A stretch of 6,162 nucleotides of DNA from Actinomycetota bacterium (GCA_019347785.1 JAHWKQ010000139.1:1-6162); one strand, 5' to 3'. Positions 1 to 6,162 are shown, counted from the stretch's first letter. The notes: generated from the letters alone by a model not told the origin. Numbers and translations: made by a program.

Positions 1-322
1 CCGCGGGCGCCGCTGGGCGGTGCTGGGGCGGATGGCCGAGCTGGGGGAGGGCAGCGCCGGGGAGCACGCGCGGGTCGGACGGCTCGCCGCGCGCCTGGGC
101 GTCGACGGGATCGTGGTGGTCGGTCGCGAGGCGGCCGCGATCGGCGAGGCCGTCGAGCCGGGCGCCGCCACCCGGGTCGTCGCCGCCGAGGACGCCGAGG
201 CGGCGCTGGCGGCCCTGCGTGAGCGGCTGGGGCCGGGCGACGTCGTGCTCGTCAAGGGCAGCCGCGTCGCCGGCCTGGAGCGCGTGGCGGCGGGACTGCT
301 CGACCCGGGGGGTGGCGCGTGA
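1..322 (+). CDS. murF: MurF, UDP-MurNAc-tripeptide:D-Ala-D-Ala ligase, 3' end (partial)
   Basis: This is the last 106 codons of a Mur ligase, read from base 2 to the TGA at 320-322; the start lies left of the window. MurF uses ATP in the cytoplasm to join D-Ala-D-Ala to UDP-MurNAc-tripeptide, giving the UDP-MurNAc-pentapeptide that MraY uses. What is visible is the C-terminal (third) domain: WAVLGRMAELGEGS near its beginning, EHARVGRLAARLGVD, and GDVVLVKGSR close to the end, matching the family patterns 'vLGdM.ELG' and 'GD.VLVKGSR'. The central ATPase domain with its P-loop is outside the window. The position immediately before mraY is the standard dcw order and supports MurF over MurE or MurC. 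One oddity is Arg where the family usually has Asp in 'LGDM'. The stop overlaps the mraY start by 4 bp (GTGA). Confidence 0.93.
   Translation, partial: RGRRWAVLGRMAELGEGSAGEHARVGRLAARLGVDGIVVVGREAAAIGEAVEPGAATRVVAAEDAEAALAALRERLGPGDVVLVKGSRVAGLERVAAGLLDPGGGA
307..312 (+). promoter_or_regulatory. Ribosome binding site of mraY
   Basis: A run of six G ends six bases before the GTG at 319. It is a purine-only Shine-Dalgarno-like stretch inside the murF 3' end. It supports GTG 319 as the mraY start, although translational coupling through the GTGA overlap may matter more. Confidence 0.5.
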
Positions 323-1353
323 GGGGCATCCTCGTCGCCGCGAGCGCGTCGCTGCTGCTGTCGCTGATCGGCACACCGCTGCTGATCCGGTTCCTGCGCC
401 AGCGCGGGTACGGCCAGCTCATCCGGGACGACGGACCGAAGGCCCACTTCGCCAAGCGGGGCACGCCGACGATGGGCGGCTCCGCCATGATCATGTCCGC
501 GGTCGCCGGCTACCTGATCGCCTCGCTCACGCTGGGCCCGGAGTACTCCCCGGGAGGCCTACTGGCGATCGCCACCCTGGCGGGCATGGGCGCGGTGGGG
601 TTCCTCGACGACTACATCAAGCTGCGGCGCCGCCGCAGCCTCGGCCTGACCAAGACCGCGAAGTTCGTGGGCCAGGCCCTCGTGGCGGTCGTCTTCGCGG
701 TCGGCGCGGAGCACGTCGCCGAGACGTCGACGAACCTGTCGTTCATCCGGGCGACCGGCGTCAACCTGGGCGGGTTCTTCGTCCTGTGGTGCTTCCTGGT
801 GCTGTCGAGCACCTCCAACTCGGTGAACCTCACCGACGGGCTCGACGGCCTCGCGGCCGGCACCAGCGCCCTCATCTTCGGCGCCTACACCGTCATCGCC
901 TTCTGGCAGTTCCGCCACCCCGCGGAGTACTCCTTCGAGGTGGTCGCGCAGGCCGACGGGCTGGCCATCGCGGCCGCCGCGGGGATGGGAGCGGCCCTGG
1001 GCTTTCTGTGGTGGAACGCCCCGCCGGCGAAGATCTTCATGGGCGACACCGGGTCGCTGGCGATCGGCGGCCTGCTCGCCGCCCTGGCCGTGCTCACCGA
1101 GACGCAGCTGCTGCTGTTGATCCTCGGCGGCCTGTACGTGGTGGAGACGTCCAGCGTCATCATGCAGGTCTTCGCGTTCCGGGTCTTCGGCAGGCGGATG
1201 TTCCGCATGGCGCCGCTGCACCACCACTTCGAGCTGGGAGGCTGGCAGGAGACGACGGTCATCGTACGCTTCTGGATCATCGGGGGGCTGTCCGTGGCGT
1301 TCGCGCTGGGCCTGTTCTACGCCGAGTTCCTCGCCGCCGGGGGGATCGAGTGA
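319..1353 (+). CDS. mraY: MraY, phospho-MurNAc-pentapeptide transferase
   Basis: MraY (called MurX in mycobacteria) is the integral membrane enzyme that transfers phospho-MurNAc-pentapeptide from UDP to undecaprenyl phosphate, making lipid I. The 344-residue product is close to the usual length (E. coli 360) and has about ten hydrophobic segments, the first at about residues 3-25. Family signatures are complete: DDGPKAHFAKRGTPTMGG (37-54), FLDDYIK (95-101) with the paired catalytic aspartates D97 and D98, NSVNLTDGLDG (167-177), FMGDTGS (240-246) with the third key aspartate D243, and the APLHHHFEL motif (298-306) containing the triple histidine. The GTG start at 319 overlaps murF by 4 bp, is preceded by a G-rich run, and places the first membrane segment at the N-terminus as in actinobacterial homologues. 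It overlaps murD by 4 bp. All active-site residues are present, so it should be functional. Confidence 0.98.
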   Translation: MRGILVAASASLLLSLIGTPLLIRFLRQRGYGQLIRDDGPKAHFAKRGTPTMGGSAMIMSAVAGYLIASLTLGPEYSPGGLLAIATLAGMGAVGFLDDYIKLRRRRSLGLTKTAKFVGQALVAVVFAVGAEHVAETSTNLSFIRATGVNLGGFFVLWCFLVLSSTSNSVNLTDGLDGLAAGTSALIFGAYTVIAFWQFRHPAEYSFEVVAQADGLAIAAAAGMGAALGFLWWNAPPAKIFMGDTGSLAIGGLLAALAVLTETQLLLLILGGLYVVETSSVIMQVFAFRVFGRRMFRMAPLHHHFELGGWQETTVIVRFWIIGGLSVAFALGLFYAEFLAAGGIE

Positions 1354-2774
1354 CGCCGTCATGGCCGCAGACGGGCGTGCTCGTGCTGGGGCTGGGGCGC
1401 TCCGGCGCCGCGGCCGCCCGAGCGCTGCTGGCCGTCGAGGTCGGACGGCTGGTCGTGGCCGACCGTGACGACGGCCCGGCCCTGCGGGCCCGAGCGGACG
1501 AGCTGCGCGCGGCCGGGGCCGATGTCCGGCTCGGCGCCGACGACCCCGGGCTGCTGGAGGGCGTCGGGCTGGTCGTGCCGAGCCCCGGCGTCCCCCAGTC
1601 CAGCCCACTGCTGGCCACCGCGCTCGGCGGGCGCGTGCCGGTGTGGAGCGAGCCGGAGCTGGCATGGCGCCTGTCGTCGGGGCGGACGCGGCTGGTCGCG
1701 GTGACCGGCACCAATGGCAAGACGACCACGACCGAGCTGGTCGCCGCCTGCCTGGGCGTGCCGGCGGCCGGCAACATCGGGACGCCGCTGAGCGACGTTC
1801 TCACGGCGACGGACCCCCCACCTCTGGTCTGCGCCGAGCTGTCCAGCTTCCAGCTGCGCTTCACCGACGCCCTGCGGGCCGACGTGGCGGTGCTGCTCAA
1901 CGTCGCCGCCGACCACCTGGACTGGCACGGTTCGCCCGAGGCCTACCGGGCGGCGAAGGCCCGGGTCTGGGCCAACCAGCGTCCGGGGGACCGGGCGGTG
2001 GTCAACGCCGACGACGTGGGCGCGGTGGCCACGATGCGCGCCCGGCCACCTCGGGCGGCACCGGCCACCTTCACGGTCGGGCCCCCGGCCCACGGCCAGG
2101 TCGGCGTCGAGCGCGGCTGGGTCGTCGACCGCCTGGCGGGCGCGCCGCGCCGGGTGGCGCCGGTCGGCGCGCTGGGGCTGCGGGGGCCGCACAACCTGTC
2201 CAACGCCGCGGCGGCCGTCGCCGCGGCGCGGTGCGCGGGCGCGCCGGTGGGATCCCTGCGGGCTCCCCTGAGCGCCTTCGCGCCGGGCCCCCATCGCCAC
2301 GAGCTCGTCGCCACCGTCGCCGGCGTCCGCTTCGTGGACGACTCGAAGGCGACCAACCCGCATGCCGCCTCCGCCGCGCTCACCGCGTTCTCCCGCCCAC
2401 CCGCCGCCGGGGGCGCTCCCGCCGGCCCGTCGATCGTGTGGATCGCCGGGGGACTCAACAAGGGGCTGTCGTTCGACGAGCTGGCGGCGGTCGTCCCCGG
2501 CCGTGTCAGGGCGGCCGTCACCATCGGCAGCAGCGGGCCGGCCCTGGCCCGGCTGACCCGCCGGCTGGGCGTCCGCACCGTCGAGGCCGGGGACCTGGCG
2601 GCGGCGGTGCCCGCGGCGGCGGCGCTGGCCGCTCCCGGGGACACCGTGCTGCTGGCGCCCGCCTGCGCCTCGATGGACCAGTTCCGCGACTACGCCGCCC
2701 GGGGCCAGGCCTTCCGCCACGCCGTCGAGCGGCTCACCGACGCATCGCGCGAGGAGGTGCCGCATGGCGCCTGA
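1350..2774 (+). CDS. murD: MurD, UDP-MurNAc-L-alanine:D-glutamate ligase
   Basis: MurD adds D-glutamate to UDP-MurNAc-L-Ala in the cytoplasm, using ATP; it is the second amino-acid ligation of peptidoglycan precursor synthesis. The 474-residue product has the three Mur ligase domains. The N-terminal UDP-binding fold begins with VLGLGRSG (12-19). The central ATPase has the P-loop VTGTNGKTTTTEL (118-130, K124), then NIGTP (142-146), ELSSFQL (163-169), DHLDWHGS (188-195), and YRAAKARVW, whose K203 aligns with the carbamylated lysine of E. coli MurD. HNLSNAAA (281-288) precedes the C-terminal domain, which carries DDSKATNPHA (330-339) and PACASMDQFRDYAARG (437-452). ELSSFQL and the PACAS..QF motif separate MurD from MurC, MurE and MurF. 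The GTG start at 1350 lies in a GTGA overlap with mraY, after a G run at 1339-1344. The frame stays open upstream to 219, but that extension runs across mraY and is not protein-like. Confidence 0.97.
   Translation: MTPSWPQTGVLVLGLGRSGAAAARALLAVEVGRLVVADRDDGPALRARADELRAAGADVRLGADDPGLLEGVGLVVPSPGVPQSSPLLATALGGRVPVWSEPELAWRLSSGRTRLVAVTGTNGKTTTTELVAACLGVPAAGNIGTPLSDVLTATDPPPLVCAELSSFQLRFTDALRADVAVLLNVAADHLDWHGSPEAYRAAKARVWANQRPGDRAVVNADDVGAVATMRARPPRAAPATFTVGPPAHGQVGVERGWVVDRLAGAPRRVAPVGALGLRGPHNLSNAAAAVAAARCAGAPVGSLRAPLSAFAPGPHRHELVATVAGVRFVDDSKATNPHAASAALTAFSRPPAAGGAPAGPSIVWIAGGLNKGLSFDELAAVVPGRVRAAVTIGSSGPALARLTRRLGVRTVEAGDLAAAVPAAAALAAPGDTVLLAPACASMDQFRDYAARGQAFRHAVERLTDASREEVPHGA
2751..2758 (+). 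promoter_or_regulatory. Strong Shine-Dalgarno site of ftsW
   Basis: GAGGAGGT sits inside the murD 3' end. The core GGAGG (2753-2757) is six bases before the ATG at 2764. It is the best ribosome binding site in the window and fixes the ftsW start at 2764 rather than the in-frame ATG at 2812 (codon 17). It suggests that ftsW can be initiated on its own as well as by coupling to murD. Confidence 0.75.
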
Positions 2775-3999
2775 CGCCCACAGGCGGGGACGGGCCGGAG
2801 GCCGGCGGCGGATGCTGCCGGGTCGCCTGGGACGGCTCGTCGGGGCGGGCGCCGGTGCCCCCACGTCCCAGTCCCTGCTGCTGGGGGGCACCGTCGCGGC
2901 GCTGACGCTCCTCGGCCTGCTGATGACGCTGTCGGCGTCGTTCGTGCAGTCCATCGCCGAGAGCGGCGGCCCTTTCTCGATCTTCCTGCGCCAGCTGCTG
3001 TGGTCGGCCGTCGGCCTGCCGGTCCTCGTCCTGCTCGCCCTCAGTGACTACCGCGTGTGGCGCCCCTGGGCCGCGCCACTGCTGGTGCTGTCCCTGGCCG
3101 CCGCCGCCCTCGTGCTGGTCCCCGACGTCGGCGTGAAGGCCTACGGCGCGCGCCGCTGGCTGGTGGCCGGGCCCGTGTCGTTCCAGCCCAGTGAGCTGCT
3201 GAAGCTGACGGTGCCCCTCTACCTGGCGCACGTCATGGCCCGGCGCTGGTGGCGGCTGCGCCGGGGGGACCTGCACGCTCTGCTGCTGCCGGCCGTACCG
3301 GTCATCGGGGTCGCCGCCGCGCTGGTCGTGGCCGAGCCCGACCTCGAGACCGCGATGCTCGTCGCGTTCGCGGGCGGGTTGGTGCTGTTCGCCGCCGGCC
3401 TGCCCGTCCGGATCATCGCCACCGGGCTGGGGACGGCGGTCGTCCTCGCGACCCTGTCGATCATGTCGACGCCCTACCGCCGGGCACGGTTCACCGCCTG
3501 GCTGAACCCGGCCGAGCACGCCGACACGTTCGGGTATCAGACGCTGCAGGGCTTCATCGCCCTGGGTTCGGGCGGCTGGCTCGGCGTGGGGCTGGGGGAG
3601 AGCCGCGGCAAGTGGCTGTACGTGCCCAACGCCCACACCGACTTCATCTACGCCATCATCGGTGAGGAGCTGGGGGTGGTGGGCACGCTGGCGGTGCTGG
3701 TGCTGTTCGCCGCCCTGGCCGTCGGCGGCGTGCGCGCCGCCCGCCGCGCCCCCGACCCGTTCGGCCGGCTGCTGGCGACCGCGATCACCGGCTGGCTGCT
3801 GCTGCAGGCCGGCATGAACATGGGCTCGGTCGTGGGCCTCATCCCGGTGACCGGGGTGACGCTGCCGCTGGTCAGCGTCGGCGGCTCGTCGCTGGTGGTC
3901 ACGATGGCCGCGCTCGGCCTGCTGCTGTCGATCGCCCGGGCCGGCCGGGACGACGCCGACTCGCGCCTGTCGCCGGGCGGGCGCCGGGCGAGCGCGTGA
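2764..3999 (+). CDS. ftsW: FtsW, SEDS-family septal peptidoglycan polymerase
   Basis: FtsW is the SEDS glycosyltransferase that polymerises lipid II at the division septum together with the transpeptidase FtsI (PBP3). The product has 411 residues. An Arg/Gly-rich cytoplasmic N-terminus (1-35) is followed by about ten membrane segments, the first at about 38-60. SEDS signatures are GARRWL (128-133), FQPSELLKL (140-148), EPDLET (191-196), YQTLQGFIALGSGGWLGVGLG (258-278), AHTDFIYAIIGEELG (290-304) with D293 aligning to the catalytic aspartate of FtsW/RodA, and GLIPVTGVTLPLVSVGGSS (358-376). Its place between murD and murG favours FtsW over RodA, which is not normally found there. The start is set by the strong ribosome binding site at 2751-2758; the gene overlaps murD by 11 bp and murG by 4 bp. 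Two oddities: the usual PDLGT reads PDLET, and the C-terminal tail after the last helix is only about 20 residues. Confidence 0.95.
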   Translation: MAPDAHRRGRAGGRRRMLPGRLGRLVGAGAGAPTSQSLLLGGTVAALTLLGLLMTLSASFVQSIAESGGPFSIFLRQLLWSAVGLPVLVLLALSDYRVWRPWAAPLLVLSLAAAALVLVPDVGVKAYGARRWLVAGPVSFQPSELLKLTVPLYLAHVMARRWWRLRRGDLHALLLPAVPVIGVAAALVVAEPDLETAMLVAFAGGLVLFAAGLPVRIIATGLGTAVVLATLSIMSTPYRRARFTAWLNPAEHADTFGYQTLQGFIALGSGGWLGVGLGESRGKWLYVPNAHTDFIYAIIGEELGVVGTLAVLVLFAALAVGGVRAARRAPDPFGRLLATAITGWLLLQAGMNMGSVVGLIPVTGVTLPLVSVGGSSLVVTMAALGLLLSIARAGRDDADSRLSPGGRRASA

Positions 4000-5135
4000 C
4001 AGGGCCGGTCCTGCTCGCCGGCGGGGGCACCGCCGGACACGTCTTCCCGTCGCTGGCCGTCGCGGGCGCGCTGCGCGCGGCCGGACTCGCGCCGGAGTTC
4101 GTCGGCACCGCCGGCGGCCTGGAGGCGCGCCTCGTGCCGGAGGCCGGGTGGACGCTGCACGCGGTGCCCGCGCTGCCGCTGCGCCGGCGGCTGTCCTGGG
4201 ACACGCTGCGCCTGCCCGGGGTGGTCGCGCGCTCGACCCTGGCCGCGCTGAGGCTGATCCGGGCCCGCCGGGCCCGGGGGGCGGTCTGCTTCGGGGGCTA
4301 CGTCGCCGTGCCGCTGGCCCTGGCCGCCACGCGCGGGGGCATCCCGCTGGTGGTCCACGAGCAGAATGCCGTCCCCGGCCTGGCAAACCGCCTGGCCGCC
4401 CTGCGCGCCGACGCGGTGGCCGTCACCTATCCCGAGACGGTGGAGCGCTTCGGCTCGGCGCCGACCATCGTGACCGGCAACCCGGTCCGCCCGGGCCTGG
4501 CCGACGTCGACCTGGGGGCGCTGCGCGCCGAGGCGCTGGCCGCCTTCGGACTGAGCCCGGACCGCCGCACCCTGCTCGTGTTCGGGGGTAGCCAGGGCGC
4601 GCGGCGCCTCAACGAGGCGGCCGTCGCGGCCGCCTCGGCCTGGGCCGACCCCGCGGCGCTGCAGGTCCTGCACATCACCGGTCACGGCCAGTACGAGGCC
4701 GCACGTCGCGCCTGGGGGTCCGCGCCCGGGCCGCTGGCCGTGTGCTGCGTCGACTTCGTCCGCCGCATGGACCTGGCCTACGCGGTCGCCGACGTGGTCG
4801 TCAGCCGGGCCGGCGCCTCGACGATCGCAGAGCTCACGGTCCTGGGGCTGCCGGCCGTGCTCGTGCCGTATCCGCACGCCACGGCGGACCACCAGACGGC
4901 CAACGCCGTGGCGCTGCGTCGCGCCGGCGGCGCGACCGTCGTGCCCGACGCCGACCTGGACGCCGGAGCGCTCGTGGCCGCCGCTCAGCCCTTGCTGACC
5001 GACGAGGCGGCCCGCGGCGCGATGGCCGCGTGCTCGCGCGCCTTCGGCCGGCCCGACGCGGCCCGGCGGGTGGCGGACGCGGTCCTCACCGCTGTCGCCG
5101 CCCGCCCACGCGCCCAGCCCCGGGGAAGACGATGA
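3996..5135 (+). CDS. murG: MurG, UDP-GlcNAc:lipid I GlcNAc transferase
   Basis: MurG is a peripheral GT-B enzyme on the inner face of the membrane that adds GlcNAc to lipid I, giving lipid II. The 379-residue product shows both Rossmann-like domains. The N-terminal half has the glycine-rich loop GGGTAGHVFPSLA (9-21), FGGYVAVP (99-106) and HEQNAVPGLANRL (121-133). VTGNPVR (159-165) marks the linker to the C-terminal UDP-GlcNAc-binding half, which has FGGSQGARRLNEA (196-208), SRAGASTIAEL (270-280) and PYPHATADHQTANA (291-304). The GTG at 3996 is the only sensible start because the glycine loop follows within ten residues. It overlaps the ftsW stop by 4 bp (GTGA) and has no clear GGAGG upstream, so it probably depends on re-initiation after ftsW. 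The C-terminus ends in a short basic tail. HEQN and the ADHQ loop differ from the HEAN and NGEQ forms I recall in mycobacteria and streptomycetes. Confidence 0.97.
   Translation: MTGPVLLAGGGTAGHVFPSLAVAGALRAAGLAPEFVGTAGGLEARLVPEAGWTLHAVPALPLRRRLSWDTLRLPGVVARSTLAALRLIRARRARGAVCFGGYVAVPLALAATRGGIPLVVHEQNAVPGLANRLAALRADAVAVTYPETVERFGSAPTIVTGNPVRPGLADVDLGALRAEALAAFGLSPDRRTLLVFGGSQGARRLNEAAVAAASAWADPAALQVLHITGHGQYEAARRAWGSAPGPLAVCCVDFVRRMDLAYAVADVVVSRAGASTIAELTVLGLPAVLVPYPHATADHQTANAVALRRAGGATVVPDADLDAGALVAAAQPLLTDEAARGAMAACSRAFGRPDAARRVADAVLTAVAARPRAQPRGRR
5122..5128 (+). promoter_or_regulatory. Ribosome binding site of murC
   Basis: GGGGAAG lies at the end of murG and stops three bases before the ATG at 5132. 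It is a moderate Shine-Dalgarno match. It supports ATG 5132 over the in-frame GTG at 5180, which would trim residues ahead of the nucleotide-binding VHLVGIGGAG strand-loop. Confidence 0.5.
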
Positions 5136-6162
5136 GCGGGTCGTCGTCGCGCCCGGCGCCCCTGGCCGCGGGCGCGCGGGTGCATCTGGTCGGCATCGGC
5201 GGCGCCGGCATGAGCGCGCTGGGCTGGATCCTGCTGCAGCGGGGGCATCCGGTGAGCGGCAGCGACCTGCGCGGTGGCCGCTCGTGCGCCGCGCTGTCCG
5301 CGATGGGCGCGACCGTCCACGTGGGGCACGACGCCGCCCATGTCGGCGACGCGGACGTGGTGGCCGTTTCCACCGCCGTCCCCGCGAGCAACCCGGAGGT
5401 CCGCCACGCAGCGGAGCTCGGGCTGCCGGTGCTGCACCGGGCGGAGCTGCTGGCGGCGCTCATGGCCGGGCGCCGACAGCTGCTCGTGGCCGGGACCCAC
5501 GGCAAGACGACGACCACCTCGATGACCACCGTCTGCCTGCAGGCCGAGGGCCTGGACCCGTCGTTCGCGATCGGCGGCTCCCTGCACGGCTCGGGGACCA
5601 GCGCCCATCACGGCACCGGTGAGGTGTTCGTCGCGGAAGCCGACGAGTCCGACGGCTCCTTCCTGGTGTACCGGGCGTCCTGTGCGATCGTGACGAACGT
5701 GGAGATGGACCACCACGACCGATACCAGGGCCTGGGCGACGTCAGGGACGCCTTCGTCGAGTTCCTCGCCCGGCGGGAGGACGGGGCCCCGGCGATCATC
5801 TGCCTCGACGACGTCGGCGTGCGTGCGATCCGGCCCCGCCTCACCGGGGAGGTTCTCACGTACGGCGAGTCCGCGGACGCGCGGCTGCGCGTGCTCGCGC
5901 GCACGCCCCAGCCGTCCGGCTCGACCTTCCGCCTGGAGCTGGACGGCGACGACCTCGGCGCATTCCGCGTGCGACTGCCGGGACGCCACAACGTGCTCGA
6001 CGCGGCCGCCGCGGCCGCCGCGGCCGTGTGGGCGGGCGCCCACCCCGACGCCGTCCGGGCGGCGTTGGAAACCTTCGCCGGCGCCCAGCGCCGGTTCCAG
6101 CGCCTCGGCGAGGCGGCCGGGGTGACCGTGGTCGACGACTACGGCCATCATCCGACCAGATC
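5132..6162 (+). CDS. murC: MurC, UDP-MurNAc:L-alanine ligase, 5' part (partial)
   Basis: MurC starts the peptide stem by joining L-Ala to UDP-MurNAc with ATP in the cytoplasm. The window holds 343 codons; E. coli MurC has 491 residues, so most of the C-terminal domain is missing. Visible are the N-terminal UDP-binding loop VHLVGIGGAGMSALG (17-31), the P-loop VAGTHGKTTTTSM (119-131, K125), EADESDGSF (169-177), NVEMDHHDRY (189-198) with H194, LPGRHNVLDA (282-291), RRFQRLGE (320-327), and DDYGHHPT (335-342) at the edge. GTHGKTT and EADESD identify MurC rather than MurD, MurE or MurF. The ATG overlaps murG by 4 bp (ATGA) and has GGGGAAG upstream. Two oddities: D290 stands where the family has the second Asn of the HNxxN motif, and the last codon reads Arg where HHPTE is expected, which a missing G near 6157/6158 would explain. 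Confidence 0.95.
   Translation, partial: MSGSSSRPAPLAAGARVHLVGIGGAGMSALGWILLQRGHPVSGSDLRGGRSCAALSAMGATVHVGHDAAHVGDADVVAVSTAVPASNPEVRHAAELGLPVLHRAELLAALMAGRRQLLVAGTHGKTTTTSMTTVCLQAEGLDPSFAIGGSLHGSGTSAHHGTGEVFVAEADESDGSFLVYRASCAIVTNVEMDHHDRYQGLGDVRDAFVEFLARREDGAPAIICLDDVGVRAIRPRLTGEVLTYGESADARLRVLARTPQPSGSTFRLELDGDDLGAFRVRLPGRHNVLDAAAAAAAAVWAGAHPDAVRAALETFAGAQRRFQRLGEAAGVTVVDDYGHHPTR
6002..6026 (+). repeat. Short 9-bp tandem repeat coding for poly-alanine in murC
   Basis: The unit GCGGCCGCC occurs twice in full and a third time for seven bases. It encodes an eight-alanine run (MurC residues 291-298) in the helix after the HNxxN motif. Homologues also have Ala-rich sequence here, so it is probably a codon-bias by-product and not a functional DNA element. 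Confidence 0.6.

Noticed and set aside
219..1349. An in-frame upstream extension of murD running through mraY
   Set aside because: The extension is Arg/Gly/His-rich noise in a shifted frame of mraY. MurD homology begins just after GTG 1350, at the GTGA overlap.
559..1665. A 368-codon open frame on the - strand opposite mraY and murD
   Set aside because: Spans a gene junction on the other strand and has no family features; GC-driven shadow.
1643..2905. A 420-codon + strand open frame overlapping murD and ftsW
   Set aside because: Out of frame with both real genes, crosses their junction, and is Arg/Gly-rich without motifs.
1359..2954. A 531-codon open frame on the - strand opposite murD
   Set aside because: It lies opposite a clearly identified gene and its translation is a low-complexity Arg/Gly/Pro/Ala sequence with no recognisable motif. 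Long antisense frames are expected where stop codons are depleted by high GC.
2734..4386. A 550-codon open frame on the - strand opposite ftsW and the start of murG
   Set aside because: Rich in Arg, Gln, Gly, Pro and His with no domain or membrane pattern; it is the antisense shadow of two conserved genes.
3648..4892. A 414-codon open frame on the - strand opposite the ftsW end and murG
   Set aside because: Overlaps another antisense frame and two real genes, and has shadow-type composition.
5400..5640. Small + strand open frames inside the 5' half of murC
   Set aside because: They are frame-shifted readings of the conserved MurC P-loop region, which is itself in frame from ATG 5132.
4985..6151. 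A 388-codon open frame on the - strand opposite murC
   Set aside because: Low-complexity translation rich in Gly, Arg, Ala and His, opposite a conserved MurC sequence.
1..6162. Search for a novel accessory system, mobile element, CRISPR array, RNA gene or riboswitch
   Set aside because: The whole window is taken up by six well-known dcw genes with intact motifs and no intergenic space. Nothing remains that calls for another system.

Overview
This window is a continuous stretch of the division and cell wall (dcw) gene cluster from a very GC-rich bacterium. Six genes lie head to tail on the + strand in the order murF (3' end only), mraY, murD, ftsW, murG, murC (5' part only). Essentially every base is coding. 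All five gene junctions overlap (4, 4, 11, 4 and 4 bp), so the block reads as one translationally coupled operon segment with no internal promoter or terminator that I can see.

The strong G/C bias at third codon positions, the GTG starts, and actinobacterial-style motifs (DDSKATNPHA and DHLDWHGS in MurD, the MraY C-terminus) point to the phylum Actinomycetota. MurG, however, carries the general bacterial motifs HEQN and PYPHATADHQ rather than those I recall from mycobacterial and streptomycete MurG. FtsW also lacks a long C-terminal tail. A deep-branching, non-Actinomycetia lineage is therefore my best inference, without certainty about class.

Layout: bases 1-322 hold the C-terminal domain of MurF; 319-1353 MraY; 1350-2774 MurD; 2764-3999 FtsW; 3996-5135 MurG; 5132 to the right edge MurC, which ends inside its DDYGHHPT motif. 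No stretch over 300 bases lacks a gene, and I see no RNA genes, insertion sequences, CRISPR arrays or attachment sites.

Together the products cover most of lipid II synthesis and its use at the septum. MurC adds L-Ala to UDP-MurNAc and MurD adds D-Glu. MurF completes the pentapeptide with D-Ala-D-Ala. MraY moves the phospho-MurNAc-pentapeptide onto undecaprenyl phosphate (lipid I), MurG adds GlcNAc (lipid II), and FtsW polymerises lipid II during division. MurE and the FtsI partner of FtsW are not in the window and would be expected upstream.

I found no novel system. The points worth a second look are individual: an FtsW with PDLET instead of PDLGT, a MurC with Asp in place of a family Asn, a probable one-base deletion near the right edge, and the junction architecture.
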